DNA from: Polyangium sp. 15x6
GTDB lineage: Bacteria; Myxococcota_A; Polyangia; Polyangiales; Polyangiaceae
DNA length: 64,000 nt
Direction: 5' to 3'
Assembly: GCF_029960785.1 (NCBI RefSeq)
Contig: NZ_JASBQE010000029.1
Span: 1-64,000, forward strand
Program-made: the position numbers and the translations under genes
Part shown: positions 46,272 to 55,443 of the stretch, one piece after another
Layout: every line of letters starts with the position of its first letter
Numbering within the stretch: the first letter of the stretch is position 1
The notes under the pieces: generated by a model
What the model was told of the DNA's origin: nothing
The model's database searches: none
Seen by the model: only the letters and a program-made list of their open reading frames with translations

Positions 46272-46622
46272 TCAGGTGCGTGTTCGCCGGAAGAGAGCCT
46301 GCACCTCGTCTACCCGATCGGCGACGATGCAGAGCATCCAGTGGCGCACGCGATGGTCGGGAATCGTATACGCAATGAGGCGCAGCTTGCCGGAGAGACC
46401 CCGCGGCGGCAGCGCCGTGCTGAAGATGGGCGTCTTGCGGGTCGTCTCCATCTCCGGCCGCGTCCGCGCCGCCTCGTCGAGAGGCTGCTGTTCGGGCTGG
46501 ATCCAGTGCGCGTTTCCCATCGGGCGCGGCGACACCTCGCGCGGCACGCCCGGCCTGTCCATCAGGTCGCGGTCGGCGCCCCAGAAGGGCAGGTCGTTCG
46601 GTCGATGTTCCTTCCTTTGCAT
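46272..46622 (-). CDS. small conserved-looking protein, unknown function
   Basis: This 116-residue soluble protein (MQRKEHRPNDLPFWGADRD) has a strong ribosome-binding site GGAGGGAGG at a good distance from the ATG at 46622. It lies 21 bases downstream of the alcohol dehydrogenase gene, so the two probably share an operon. The first half is rich in Pro/Arg and the second half contains VRHWMLCIVADRVDE. No family is recognised and nothing ties it to the dehydrogenase biochemically. Confidence 0.65.
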   Translation of the reverse strand: MQRKEHRPNDLPFWGADRDLMDRPGVPREVSPRPMGNAHWIQPEQQPLDEAARTRPEMETTRKTPIFSTALPPRGLSGKLRLIAYTIPDHRVRHWMLCIVADRVDEVQALFRRTRT

Positions 46623-46643
46623 GTTCGCCTCCCTCCTGGAAAA

Positions 46644-47795
46644 TCACTTGGCCCCTGGTGGAATGAGCGCCACCTTGAGGACCCCGTCCGTGCGGGCATT
46701 GAAGATGCGATACATCTCGGCGGTCTCCTCGAGCGGCACGCGATGGCTGATGAGCGCCTTCGGGTCGATGCGACCCTCCCGGATGTGCTCGACGAGGCGG
46801 GGCATGTAACGCTTGACGTCGCATTGCCCTGCTTTGATCGTCAGGCCTTTGTTCATCGCGGTGCCCACGTCCACGAGGTTCCACGGCGGCCCGTAGACGC
46901 CGATGATCGAGACCCGCCCGCCGCGCCGCGCCGCCTGGATCGCCCAGTTCAGCGCCACCGGCGATCCGGCCTGGACACGGAGCGCTTTGCCCAGGACGCC
47001 GTGCAAGAGCGACCCTTTCGCTTCGAGGCCGACGGCTTCGATGCACACGTCCGGACCACGACCGTCCGTCATTTCGAGCAGCCGCGCGACGACGTCGGGG
47101 TGCTCCTTGAAATCGATGGTCTCCGCCGCGTTGTACGTCCGTGCGAACGCGAGGCGATCCTCGACGGAGTCGATCGCGATGACCCTGCGCGCGCCCAGGA
47201 TCCATGCGCACCGCTGCGTGAAGAGCCCGACGGGCCCGCAGCCGAAGACGGCCACGGTGTCCTCGGGCGTGATGTCGCCCATCTCCGCGGCCTGATAGGC
47301 CGTGGGGAGGATATCCGAGAGAAACAGCACATCCTCGTCGGAGAGGTCGTTCGGGATCTTCATCGGCCCGACGTCGGCAAACGGGACACGCACGAGCTCG
47401 GCTTGTCCACCCTGGTACCCGCCGGTCGTGTGCGAATACCCGAACACGCCGCCGACGACCTTCGTCATCGGATTCGTGTTCTCGCAGAGCGAGGTCCGCT
47501 CGCGCTGGCAAAAGAAACACGTGCCGCAGGCGATGTTGAAGGGCACGACGACACGATCGCCGCGCGAGAGGCTCGCGACCGAGGGGCCGACCTCCTCGAC
47601 GACGCCGGTGAACTCATGGCCGAAGATCGTGCCGACGCGGGTATCGGGGATGTAGCCGTTGTACAGGTGCAGATCGGAGCCGCAGATGGTCGCGCGCGTC
47701 ACCCGCAGAACGACGTCGTTCGGATGTTCGATCCGCGGCTCGGGATTTTCCTCGACGCGGACCCGCCTCGGGCCATGGTACGTGAGTGCCAGCAT
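46644..47795 (-). CDS. zinc-dependent alcohol dehydrogenase
   Basis: This 383-residue medium-chain dehydrogenase has the catalytic zinc ligands Cys38 (ATICGSDLH) and His (GTIFGHEFTG), the four-Cys structural zinc lobe (CGTCFFCQRERTSLC) and the Rossmann motif VAVFGCGPVGLF. It resembles the glutathione-independent formaldehyde dehydrogenase-like branch of NAD-dependent alcohol dehydrogenases. The real substrate is unknown. GGGAGGGAG precedes the ATG at 47795. The small gene at 46272 is directly downstream. Confidence 0.92.
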   Translation of the reverse strand: MLALTYHGPRRVRVEENPEPRIEHPNDVVLRVTRATICGSDLHLYNGYIPDTRVGTIFGHEFTGVVEEVGPSVASLSRGDRVVVPFNIACGTCFFCQRERTSLCENTNPMTKVVGGVFGYSHTTGGYQGGQAELVRVPFADVGPMKIPNDLSDEDVLFLSDILPTAYQAAEMGDITPEDTVAVFGCGPVGLFTQRCAWILGARRVIAIDSVEDRLAFARTYNAAETIDFKEHPDVVARLLEMTDGRGPDVCIEAVGLEAKGSLLHGVLGKALRVQAGSPVALNWAIQAARRGGRVSIIGVYGPPWNLVDVGTAMNKGLTIKAGQCDVKRYMPRLVEHIREGRIDPKALISHRVPLEETAEMYRIFNARTDGVLKVALIPPGAK

Positions 47796-47903
47796 GCGTG
47801 ATCTCCCTCCCGAGGGTCACGAATGCAAGAGGCAGACCGGCGGTCAGCGAGGCCCGGACGATTCCGAGAGAATCGCGTCAAGCTGGAAATGCCGAGGAAT
47901 CGA

Positions 47904-49382
47904 TCACGGCTTCGTGAGCACGCCCTCGATACGCACGGTGACGGGAACCTCGAACACGCCGGAGACGCCGCCGCTCGTGTAGGCGTAATGGCGCATGACG
48001 AAGGCGCCCTCGGCGTCGGTGCGCGTGACGAAGCGGGTCGTGACCTTGCCATTCTGGTTGAGCTCCGCGGTCATCCAATCGGGCCCTTCGAGGCCGCCGC
48101 CGAGGGCGCCCGGGAAGGTGTCCGCGGTGGCGCCGACCATCACGTGAAACCACCGATACCCCTGGGGCGTCTCGAACGGTGGCAAATCGAAGACGAGGGT
48201 ACCGACGACGCCCACCGCCTCCGGCAGGCCGGTGGTGAAGCGCAGGTCCTGGTCGTTGTGGGTGAGCACGGGCGCGGGCGTCTCGAGCGGCTTTTCGAGA
48301 GGTCGATACACGAGGCCGTCCACTGGGGAGGGCGAGAGGAAGCCGACTGCGTCGATCCATGGCTCGATGCCGCTCTCGGTCCCCGGCTCGGTCTCCGAGC
48401 TGCTGCGAAGCTCGACCTCGCCGCCCTCGGCGCCCACCATGAAGAGGCTCGTATATCGCCAGGGAAAATGCGAATCGGCGGGAGCGCTTGCCCAGCGCGG
48501 AAGGGCATTGTCGGCCCCCGCCGGTTGCGCAGGCCCCATGTGGAACGTCACGGGGGCTTCGCGCCAAACACCGGGGCCGAGGTGCACCGCGCCGAACATG
48601 CCCGTGGCCCCCTGATCGGCGCCGAGCACGGGATAACGATGCACGGTATCGAGCGTCGGCCACGGGTCCTTCCAGCCGTCGTCGTTCGGATTCGCCGCGT
48701 AAAACCGCACGGGTTGGTCGAGCAGGTGCACGTAATGCCCGCCGGCCGCCTCCGGGACGAGGAACGCGCCGAGCTCGACGAGGACGTCCGCGTTCGCATT
48801 GCCAGGCACCTCGACCACGAACGCGCCGTCCGCGCCGCGCATCACGAGGAAGCCGTGCGTCGCCGAGACGAGCGGCCCGACCGTGTGCGGCGCGCCGGGG
48901 ATCGCCGCGTCGCTCGGCTCGACGCGCACGTCGATGTCCTCCGGGGACGTCGTGCGCACCGTGACCGAGCCGATGACGCCCACGACGTCCGCCGTCGCCG
49001 CGCCGAGATCACAATCGTCGAGGTTGATCGCGATGCGCCTGGAATTGCCCTGAATGGGCGGAAACACACCGCATTTCGCGCCCGCGGGGTTCGTCGTATC
49101 GACCAGGACCGCGGGCGCCGTCTCCCGGAAGACGAGCGGCGCGCCGAGCTCGGGGGGCGTCGAGGGGCCGCCACCCGCGCCGCCTGCGCCTCCATTTCCA
49201 CCGCCCGCGCCGCCGATTCCCCCGCCGCCTGCGCCGCCGGTGCCGCCGGATCCGCCATCGCCGTCGCTGGACGGCCCGCCGGTGGGGTCCACGCCGGCGG
49301 CGCACGCCGCGAGGGCGAGGCCGAGCGCAATCGAGAGGAGCGAGGGGGCAAAAGGAGAATGGCGGTCGTTTTTCATGGCCAT
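47904..49382 (-). CDS. lipoprotein with Gly-rich tether
   Basis: This exported protein of about 492 residues (from the ATG at 49382; the ATG at 49376 is also possible) has a lipobox LAAC, a long Gly-rich tether (GGSGGTGGAGGGGIGGA) and an extensive beta-rich region of about 400 residues. It contains recurring segments such as VIGSVTVRTTSP and VVGTLVFDLPP, which suggest beta-sandwich repeats. Few Cys are present. No family is recognised. It is divergent from the kinase gene at 49573, with about 190 bases between. Confidence 0.72.
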   Translation of the reverse strand: MAMKNDRHSPFAPSLLSIALGLALAACAAGVDPTGGPSSDGDGGSGGTGGAGGGGIGGAGGGNGGAGGAGGGPSTPPELGAPLVFRETAPAVLVDTTNPAGAKCGVFPPIQGNSRRIAINLDDCDLGAATADVVGVIGSVTVRTTSPEDIDVRVEPSDAAIPGAPHTVGPLVSATHGFLVMRGADGAFVVEVPGNANADVLVELGAFLVPEAAGGHYVHLLDQPVRFYAANPNDDGWKDPWPTLDTVHRYPVLGADQGATGMFGAVHLGPGVWREAPVTFHMGPAQPAGADNALPRWASAPADSHFPWRYTSLFMVGAEGGEVELRSSSETEPGTESGIEPWIDAVGFLSPSPVDGLVYRPLEKPLETPAPVLTHNDQDLRFTTGLPEAVGVVGTLVFDLPPFETPQGYRWFHVMVGATADTFPGALGGGLEGPDWMTAELNQNGKVTTRFVTRTDAEGAFVMRHYAYTSGGVSGVFEVPVTVRIEGVLTKP

Positions 49383-49572
49383 CGACCATTGCAACGGCGA
49401 TGCCACGCCCTCCGGGGACGCCCCCGCCTTGCGCTGCGCTCGGCGGGCAGCGGCCCGCGTGTGCAACCTTTGGCCCGAGGATGAGCAACTCGTTGCACAC
49501 GCGCTCGCGCCGTTGACCGCGGCGCACGAGGGCGGCTACCTTCGCGGAGAGCCGGAACCCGAAGCGAAACGC

Positions 49573-50964
49573 ATGCTTGGAGGTTGTCTGGGCAACGAGT
49601 TTCTCCCCGGCGACCGTTTGGGGCGATACGAGCTCCTCAAGGTCATCGGCCGCGGCGGCTTCGCGGCCGTTTGGCGCGCTCGCACCGTGGGTCCAGGCGG
49701 ATTCGAGCGCCTCGCGGCCATCAAGGTGATGCAGCCAGCGCGCGCCAGCCTCAAGCGCTTCCAGGACATGCTGCTCGACGAGGCGCGGCTCGTCGCGCGG
49801 ATCCAGCATCCGAACGTCGCCCAGATCTGGGACGTCGGCGAGGACCCGCGTTCCCTGTACTTCGTGATGGAGCTCGTCGACGGCGCCTCGCTCGACGAGC
49901 TGCGCTATCGGGCCGAGGCCGAGGGCAACGTGCTACCGATCCGCGCGGTGTTCCGGGTGCTCGCCGACGTCTGCGGCGGCCTGCACGCCGCACACGAACT
50001 CGCCCAGGAGGGCGCGCCGCTCGGGCTCGTGCACCGGGACGTCTCGCCCCAGAACATCCTCGTATCGCGCCTCGGCATCGGCAAGCTCATCGACTTCGGC
50101 ATCGCCAAGGCCAAGGAGCGGCTCGCCGCCGACACGACGACGGGGTTCATCAAGGGGAAAATCAGCTACATGGCGCCGGAGCAAGCCCGCTCCGAGGACC
50201 TCGATCGGCGCGCGGACGTGTGGGCGATCGGCGCCGTCGCGTTCGACCTCGTGGAGGGACACCCGCCCTTCGAGGGACAAACCGAGGTCGGGCGGCTCGC
50301 CGCGCTCGTCGGCCCCGCCCCCGCGCCCGCCCTGCATGAACGCGTGCCCGCGCCGCTGCGCGCCGTCGTGGATCGCGCGCTCCGCAAGGACCCGAACGAG
50401 CGGCTCCCGACGGCGCTGGCCCTCAAGGAGGCCATCGAGGAGGCCCTCATCGAGGCCGAAATGGAGACGTCCACCGATGAAGCCGCGGCCCTGCTCGCGC
50501 CCTACTTTCTCCCCGCCGAGGGCGCAGCCGCGCCGTTCGAGGCGACCGTCGCGGAACGCCCCCTCGGCTCCACCGTCGCGGTACCGAGCCCCGTGACCGA
50601 GGTGGTGCAGATCCCGATGAACCGCGGGAGGTCCTTGCCTCTGCTCCTCGTCGGGCTCCTCGGGCTCGGCGGCGCCCTCGCGGCGCTCCGCGCGATCCTG
50701 TCGCCCACGTCGCTCCCCGCGGTCGAGGCTCCCTCCGAGGCCGCCGCCGCGCCCCGACCGGCCTCGCCGCCGACGGTGGCCCTGGCACCGGCGCCGTCGA
50801 TGTCCGCGCCCCCGCCCACTTCTTCTGCGTCCGCTCTGCGCGCCCCTTCGCCGCCTGCGCGCACGGCTCCATCGACGACCTCGCGTCCGGCGGCACCACC
50901 CGTGCATGGGTCGTCCACGCGACCCCGCACGAGCCATCCAGACGATGACGATGCGATCGAATGA
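49573..50964 (+). CDS. membrane Ser/Thr protein kinase
   Basis: The 463-residue protein has a complete kinase domain at about residues 15-290: glycine loop VIGRGGFAAVW, Lys51 in AAIKVM, HRDVSPQN, IDFGIAK and APEQ. A Pro/Ala-rich region with one transmembrane helix follows at about 355-375 (LLLVGLLGLGGALAALRAI), with a disordered tail. The 3' end overlaps the start of the next gene (50945), so it is the first gene of a signalling run that includes a TPR membrane protein, a lipoprotein and an FHA-sigma54 activator. The ATG at 49573 was chosen; sequence upstream is unlike a kinase. Confidence 0.9.
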   Translation: MLGGCLGNEFLPGDRLGRYELLKVIGRGGFAAVWRARTVGPGGFERLAAIKVMQPARASLKRFQDMLLDEARLVARIQHPNVAQIWDVGEDPRSLYFVMELVDGASLDELRYRAEAEGNVLPIRAVFRVLADVCGGLHAAHELAQEGAPLGLVHRDVSPQNILVSRLGIGKLIDFGIAKAKERLAADTTTGFIKGKISYMAPEQARSEDLDRRADVWAIGAVAFDLVEGHPPFEGQTEVGRLAALVGPAPAPALHERVPAPLRAVVDRALRKDPNERLPTALALKEAIEEALIEAEMETSTDEAAALLAPYFLPAEGAAAPFEATVAERPLGSTVAVPSPVTEVVQIPMNRGRSLPLLLVGLLGLGGALAALRAILSPTSLPAVEAPSEAAAAPRPASPPTVALAPAPSMSAPPPTSSASALRAPSPPARTAPSTTSRPAAPPVHGSSTRPRTSHPDDDDAIE

Positions 50965-51997
50965 CCGAATCCGCTGGGCCTGGTGTTTCCTTTTCGTGGC
51001 GAGCCTCGTGGCCGCACCCGCGCGCGTGTACGCCGGGGATCCCGCGGCGGACCGCGACGAGGCCAAGCGCCTGTACGTCGAGGCGAAGCGGCTCCGCACC
51101 CAGGGCAAGCGCGCCGAGGCCCTCGAGCGCTTCCGGCAGGCTCACGAGCTCGCCCCGACGCCCGTGCTCCGCCTGGAGCTCGCGCGCATGCTCGAAGGCG
51201 AAGCCAAGCTCGTCGAGGCGCACCGGCTGCTCGCCTCCATCGAAGAGATGCCCGTCTCGCCCACCGAGACGCAAAAAGGAAAGGACGCGCGGGCCGAAGC
51301 GCGAACCCTCGCGGCGTCCGTCGGCGCGCGCATCCCGAAGGTGACGATCTCCGTCGCGCCGAGCTCCCAGGGCGCGCAAGTCCTCCTCGACGGCGCGCCG
51401 CTCCCGAGCGACACGCTCGGCGCAGAGATCCCGCTCGATCCCGGCGAGCACCGGGTCTCCCTCGTCCGCGGCGACGTGACCGCGGAGAAAACGATCACGC
51501 TCGCGGAGGGCGAACGCGTGCCTGTCGAGCTCCGAGCGCCCGACCCCGCGCCCCCGCCCGCGCCGGCACCTTCCGCCTCCGTCCCCGTGCCGACCACGAC
51601 GACCACGGCGCCGGCCGCCGCCCCTCTGCCTCTCGCGCCCCGTCCCACGCTGGCCGAGCCCGCGCCTCGACGTGCCCTCACGCCGTGGGTCCCCGTGTCC
51701 TTTGCCGCGGGCGGGCTCGCGCTCGCGGCGGGGCTCGTCACCGGCGGGCTCGCCATGTCCCAGGTCGACAGGCTGGAACGTGGCTGCCCGAGCAACGCGT
51801 GCCCGCCCCCGTATCACGACCTGCTCGCCGCCCACCAGGCGCTGACGACCACCTCTTCCGTCACCATCCCCGTCGGCGCCGCGCTGCTCGTGGCCGGCGC
51901 GGTGACGTGGGTCGTCACGAAAAACCGCAGCGCCTCCCCCGTGACCGCCACGTTGCGATGGACCGGCGCGGGTCTTGCTGTGGACGGCGCCTGGTGA
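50945..51997 (+). CDS. exported TPR protein with membrane anchors
   Basis: The 350-residue protein has a signal peptide (about 1-32, ending ARVYAG) and TPR-like helices at about 35-125 (LRTQGKRAEALERFRQAHEL). A PEGA-like beta module (VLLDGAPLPSD, LDPGEHRVSLVRGD), a Pro/Ala-rich linker and two C-terminal transmembrane helices (GGLALAAGLVTGGLA and GAALLVAGAVTWVV) follow. It starts inside the end of the kinase gene (ATG at 50945, 20-base overlap), so it is probably translationally coupled and may act with that kinase at the envelope. The ligand is unknown. Confidence 0.82.
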   Translation: MTMRSNDRIRWAWCFLFVASLVAAPARVYAGDPAADRDEAKRLYVEAKRLRTQGKRAEALERFRQAHELAPTPVLRLELARMLEGEAKLVEAHRLLASIEEMPVSPTETQKGKDARAEARTLAASVGARIPKVTISVAPSSQGAQVLLDGAPLPSDTLGAEIPLDPGEHRVSLVRGDVTAEKTITLAEGERVPVELRAPDPAPPPAPAPSASVPVPTTTTTAPAAAPLPLAPRPTLAEPAPRRALTPWVPVSFAAGGLALAAGLVTGGLAMSQVDRLERGCPSNACPPPYHDLLAAHQALTTTSSVTIPVGAALLVAGAVTWVVTKNRSASPVTATLRWTGAGLAVDGAW

Positions 51998-52002
51998 GCC
52001 TC

Positions 52003-52455
52003 ATGAAGACCTTCGCGACGACGGTGATCCTCTTCCTCGCCACGCTCTCCGGCTGCGCCCAGATCCTCGGGACCGACGACCTCGAGCCCTGCGACGCGGA
52101 TCGCTGCGGCGACGACCGAACCTCCGGCGGATCGAGCTCCTCCGGCAGCGGTGGCGACGGCGGCGGCGCCCCTTGCGACGCGGCCGACATCGAGCTGACC
52201 GTGCACGTCAGTGGATCGGTCAAGATCGAGATCGACGGGACCGACATCGACTTCGAGCTCGACCATCCTGGCCCCGCCTGCGTCTCCAAGGGCACGACCA
52301 CGCTGCGCGCCACCTGCGATCAGAGCGGCGGCTCGGACCCGGAGATCGTCGTCGCGTGGGGCCACGATGTCTGCTCCACCGACGCCACGACCTGCACGCT
52401 CGATCTCCAAGAGGACACGACACTCACGCTCGTCGCGAAAGACCCCTGCCTCTGA
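52003..52455 (+). CDS. small Cys-containing lipoprotein
   Basis: This 150-residue lipoprotein has a lipobox LSGC, a Ser/Gly-rich tether (GGSSSSGSGGDGGG) and a compact beta-rich domain with six or so Cys (for example CVSKGTTTLRATCD). It starts just after the TPR gene at 50945; a GTG at 51994 overlapping that gene's stop in GTGA is an alternative start. Together with the TPR protein it may form the envelope part of the kinase system. The family is not recognised. Confidence 0.72.
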   Translation: MKTFATTVILFLATLSGCAQILGTDDLEPCDADRCGDDRTSGGSSSSGSGGDGGGAPCDAADIELTVHVSGSVKIEIDGTDIDFELDHPGPACVSKGTTTLRATCDQSGGSDPEIVVAWGHDVCSTDATTCTLDLQEDTTLTLVAKDPCL

Positions 52456-52504
52456 GCGCCGCGCGGGTGCGCGCCCTCGAACGGCGGTACGATGACCTGC
52501 CGCC

Positions 52505-54184
52505 ATGGACCGCAAACCGCCGCAGCAGACCGAAGACCACGCCTACGCCGCGCGACCGCGGGAGACGCGCCTGTGCCTCACCGTCGCGCTCGGCCCGCAA
52601 AAGCCCTTCGTGGTCGTGCTGCCCCCGGACGGCGCCGTGAGCGTCGGCCGCGACCCGCAAGCATCCCTCGGCCTCGCCAATCCCACCCTTTCCCGCCTGC
52701 ATTTCGCCCTCGATGGGCTCGCCGGGGACGTCACCGTCCGCGACCTCGGCTCCCGCAACGGCACCTTGCTCGAAGGCGCGCGGCTCGGCGAGGCGCCCGT
52801 GTCGCTCCCGCTCGGCGCGGAGATCATCGCCGGCGAAGGCCGCTTCTCCCTCATCCGCAGGACTAGCTTGCCGCACGGCGCGCGCGCCTTCGAGCTCGTC
52901 GCCGGCTTCGAGGTCGGGCTCGTCGCCCTGCGCGCCGCGGGGAAGAGCCCCGTCACCATCGCCGCCGTCGAGCTCTCCGCGCCGTTCCACGAGTCTCCCG
53001 ACGCGCTCACCGTCTTCGCGCAGCTCCCGCCCGAGGCGCTCCTCGGCCTCGTCTCCGACACCACGCTCCTCCTCGCGGCGCCGTCCGCCACCGCCGCCGC
53101 ATGGCTCGTGGATGCCCTCGCGCAGCGCGGCGTCGCCGCGTCCCGGCACGCCACGCTCCTGCTCACGGACGATCGCACCGACGCGGTCCCTCGCATCCTC
53201 CGGCAGCTTCACGCAGCGCCGCCGTCCTCCGCGGCCGAGGACGATCACGACGTACCGCCGGCATTCCGCTACCCGTCGTTGCGAAAGATCCACGCCGACT
53301 TGCGCCGCATCGCGCCGCGCCCGATCAGCGTGCTCGTCACGGGCGAGACGGGGACGGGCAAGGAGGTCGTCGCGCGGGAGATTCATCGCCTCAGCCGGCG
53401 CAAAGGACCGCTCGTCGCCGTCAACACCGCGGCGCTGCCCGAGGCGCTCATCGAGAGCGAGCTCTTCGGGCACGAGCGCGGCGCTTTTTCCGGCGCGCTC
53501 GGAGCGAAGGCGGGGCTCCTCGAAACGGCGGACAAGGGCACGCTTTTTCTCGACGAGATCGGCGAATTGCCCCTCGCGCTCCAGGCGAAGCTCCTGCGTG
53601 TCCTCGAAGAACAATCGGTCCGCCGCGTCGGCGCCAACGTCGAGCGGAAGGTCGACCTCCGGATCGTCGCCGCGACCCACCAGGACCTCGAAGGCCTCGT
53701 CCGGGAGCGCCGCTTTCGTCAGGACCTTCTTTTCCGCCTGAATGGCGCGCTCGTCCTCCTGCCGCCGCTTCGCGAGCGCCGGGACGAGATCCCCGCCCTC
53801 GCGCGGCACCTCCTTGCGGAGCTGACGAACGGGTCTCCGCCGCTCCTCTCCGCGTCCGCGCAGAGCGCGCTCTCGGGGTATACGTTTCCGGGCAACGTGC
53901 GCGAGCTCAAGCAAATGCTCTCCCGTGCGCTCGCGTTCGCCGATCACGGCGTCATCGAGGTCGAGCACCTCCCGCAAACCGTAAAACCCTCGTCGTGCGT
54001 CGAGGCGACCGAGCGACACGCGGCGGCCGACGTCCGCGCCTCCGTCCGGGATTTCGAGCGTGATCGCATCGTCGAGGCGCTCGCGCAGGCGGGCGGCAAC
54101 CGCACCCGCGCTGCGGAAATCCTGGGCCTGCCGCGCCGAACGTTGCTGTACAAACTGTCCAAGATGCGCCTCTCGCAGGAGTGA
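52505..54184 (+). CDS. FHA-domain sigma54-dependent activator
   Basis: The 559-residue protein starts with an FHA domain at about 40-125 (SVGRDPQASL, LSRLHF, LGSRNGTLL), which binds phosphothreonine. A linker of about 130 residues leads to a sigma54 AAA+ domain at about 260-490: Walker A GETGTGKE, GAFSGA as the sigma54-contact loop (Thr of the usual GAFTGA is Ser), FLDEIGELP and the arginine-finger region. A Fis-type HTH is at the end (GNRTRAAEILGLPRRTLLYKL). It is an RpoN-dependent activator that could read Thr phosphorylation by the upstream kinase. It is the likely output of the 49.6-54.2 kb signalling run. Confidence 0.9.
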   Translation: MDRKPPQQTEDHAYAARPRETRLCLTVALGPQKPFVVVLPPDGAVSVGRDPQASLGLANPTLSRLHFALDGLAGDVTVRDLGSRNGTLLEGARLGEAPVSLPLGAEIIAGEGRFSLIRRTSLPHGARAFELVAGFEVGLVALRAAGKSPVTIAAVELSAPFHESPDALTVFAQLPPEALLGLVSDTTLLLAAPSATAAAWLVDALAQRGVAASRHATLLLTDDRTDAVPRILRQLHAAPPSSAAEDDHDVPPAFRYPSLRKIHADLRRIAPRPISVLVTGETGTGKEVVAREIHRLSRRKGPLVAVNTAALPEALIESELFGHERGAFSGALGAKAGLLETADKGTLFLDEIGELPLALQAKLLRVLEEQSVRRVGANVERKVDLRIVAATHQDLEGLVRERRFRQDLLFRLNGALVLLPPLRERRDEIPALARHLLAELTNGSPPLLSASAQSALSGYTFPGNVRELKQMLSRALAFADHGVIEVEHLPQTVKPSSCVEATERHAAADVRASVRDFERDRIVEALAQAGGNRTRAAEILGLPRRTLLYKLSKMRLSQE

Positions 54185-54354
54185 GGGCGCTCTCAGGCCG
54201 CCGGCCGGTGTGCAACGCCTGGCGCACCGCCCTGTGCAAGCCATTGCATACCGCGGCCGATTTCCCCGGCAAACGGGCCCGCGTCCTCCTGGTACGGATC
54301 GTGTTCATGGGAAAGCCAGCGCCTCGAACGGCGCTCGCACCGAAAGGGAAACCC

Positions 54355-54702
54355 ATGAGCCTGTATTCGAAGACGCTCGCGCTGGTGTTCGCCTCCACGA
54401 TCCTCGCCACGGTCACGCCCGCGCTTGCGGACCAAGCGGACAAGGCCGCCTGCGTGGGCCTCGCGGAGGGGGACGATTGCACGGACGGCGATGGCAGGGC
54501 CGGATATTGTATCCCCGACGAGAGTGATTCGGGGGTGCTCACCTGCGAGGACCTGCGCTCGGACGGCTCGGGCGGCTCGGGTAGCTCGAACCAGCCCATC
54601 ATCGCGTGCTCGACGACCCCGGGTGTCCCGGCGCCGCTGCCCCTTTCGCTCCTCGCCGCGGCTGCGCTCGCGTGGGGGCGCCGGCGGGCTCGCCCGCGCT
54701 GA
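54355..54702 (+). CDS. small exported protein with MYXO-CTERM-like tail
   Basis: This 115-residue protein has a signal peptide (ending ALADQ, about residue 27), a Cys-containing mature part with DDCTDGDGRAG and CEDLRSDGS, and a C-terminus with a Cys in ACSTTP, a hydrophobic helix and RRRARPR. This tripartite end is the MYXO-CTERM-like sorting signal seen in myxobacteria, where the Cys may be processed by a rhomboid-like sortase. AAGGGAAA precedes the ATG at 54355; an ATG at 54307 lies upstream but without a good site. Its function is unknown. Confidence 0.75.
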   Translation: MSLYSKTLALVFASTILATVTPALADQADKAACVGLAEGDDCTDGDGRAGYCIPDESDSGVLTCEDLRSDGSGGSGSSNQPIIACSTTPGVPAPLPLSLLAAAALAWGRRRARPR

Positions 54703-54716
54703 GCCCCGTCGCTACG

Positions 54717-55391
54717 TCACTTCGACGGCGGCGGCACGTCGAAAAAAAGCGACATGAAAAAGACCCGGTCGTGGGTCCAGCCCGAAGCATCCTCCCGGCT
54801 CCGGAGCATGAAGCCCGCGTCGAGGCGCGTCTGGGGCGAGAGCATTCGCGCGAGGCCGATCAGCGCGCGGTTCTGGTTCAGGCCGAGCCCCGAGAGGTCC
54901 ACGAGCACCTCGTCCCAGACGAACGGCAGCCATTTCGCGCCCTTCGGCGCGTAGTTGATCCGGAGCTGATTGCGATACCGGTACCTCGTCTCCGTATCGC
55001 GGAACCTCGCCTCGAACCGGTTCCGGTCGTTCCACGTGAAATCACCGATACGACCGAAAAAGTTCGGCTCGAACTCGAAGCGCGCCTCCTGCGCGAATGC
55101 GCCCGTGGCCAGGCGATCGGCGTAGATCGTCCCGTGGACGCCGACGAACAGGAAGTCGGTCAGAAAAAACAGAGGCCCCGTCCGCAGGAACGACTGGTGC
55201 AGGCCGCCGCTTCGACCGTTCATGCGCGACTCCGCATACACGCGGAGATCGATGCGCGGGAACGTCGGCTTGTCCGCGCGGACGATCGGCACGCGGTTCT
55301 CGGACCAGAGCCAGACTTCGTAATCGGCGTGCGCCTCGGACGCGAGGCAGAGCGCGAGGAGGGCGGCAGGGACGGCGAGGGCGCGCTTCAT
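54717..55391 (-). CDS. DUF2490-like outer-membrane protein
   Basis: The 224-residue protein has a signal peptide (about 1-22, ending EAHA) and a beta-barrel-like sequence with the typical alternating aromatic strands of DUF2490 proteins (WLWSENRVPI, RYRYRNQLRINY, DRVFFMSLFFD). DUF2490 members are predicted outer-membrane proteins of unknown role. The ATG at 55391 fits the signal peptide. It converges with the small MYXO-CTERM-like gene, 14 bases apart. Confidence 0.8.
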   Translation of the reverse strand: MKRALAVPAALLALCLASEAHADYEVWLWSENRVPIVRADKPTFPRIDLRVYAESRMNGRSGGLHQSFLRTGPLFFLTDFLFVGVHGTIYADRLATGAFAQEARFEFEPNFFGRIGDFTWNDRNRFEARFRDTETRYRYRNQLRINYAPKGAKWLPFVWDEVLVDLSGLGLNQNRALIGLARMLSPQTRLDAGFMLRSREDASGWTHDRVFFMSLFFDVPPPSK

Positions 55392-55443
55392 GCCCTGCAG
55401 TCGAGCCACAGGTTTCGTTGGTGGTCAAGCGATCGGGCGCGCC

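Noticed and set aside
43089-47801. A 1570-codon open frame on the plus strand across the kinase-STAND and dehydrogenase genes
   Set aside because: It is antisense to two well-supported genes and its translation is Arg/Leu/Asp-rich without any family motif. Long open frames opposite genes are expected in G/C-rich DNA with G/C third positions.
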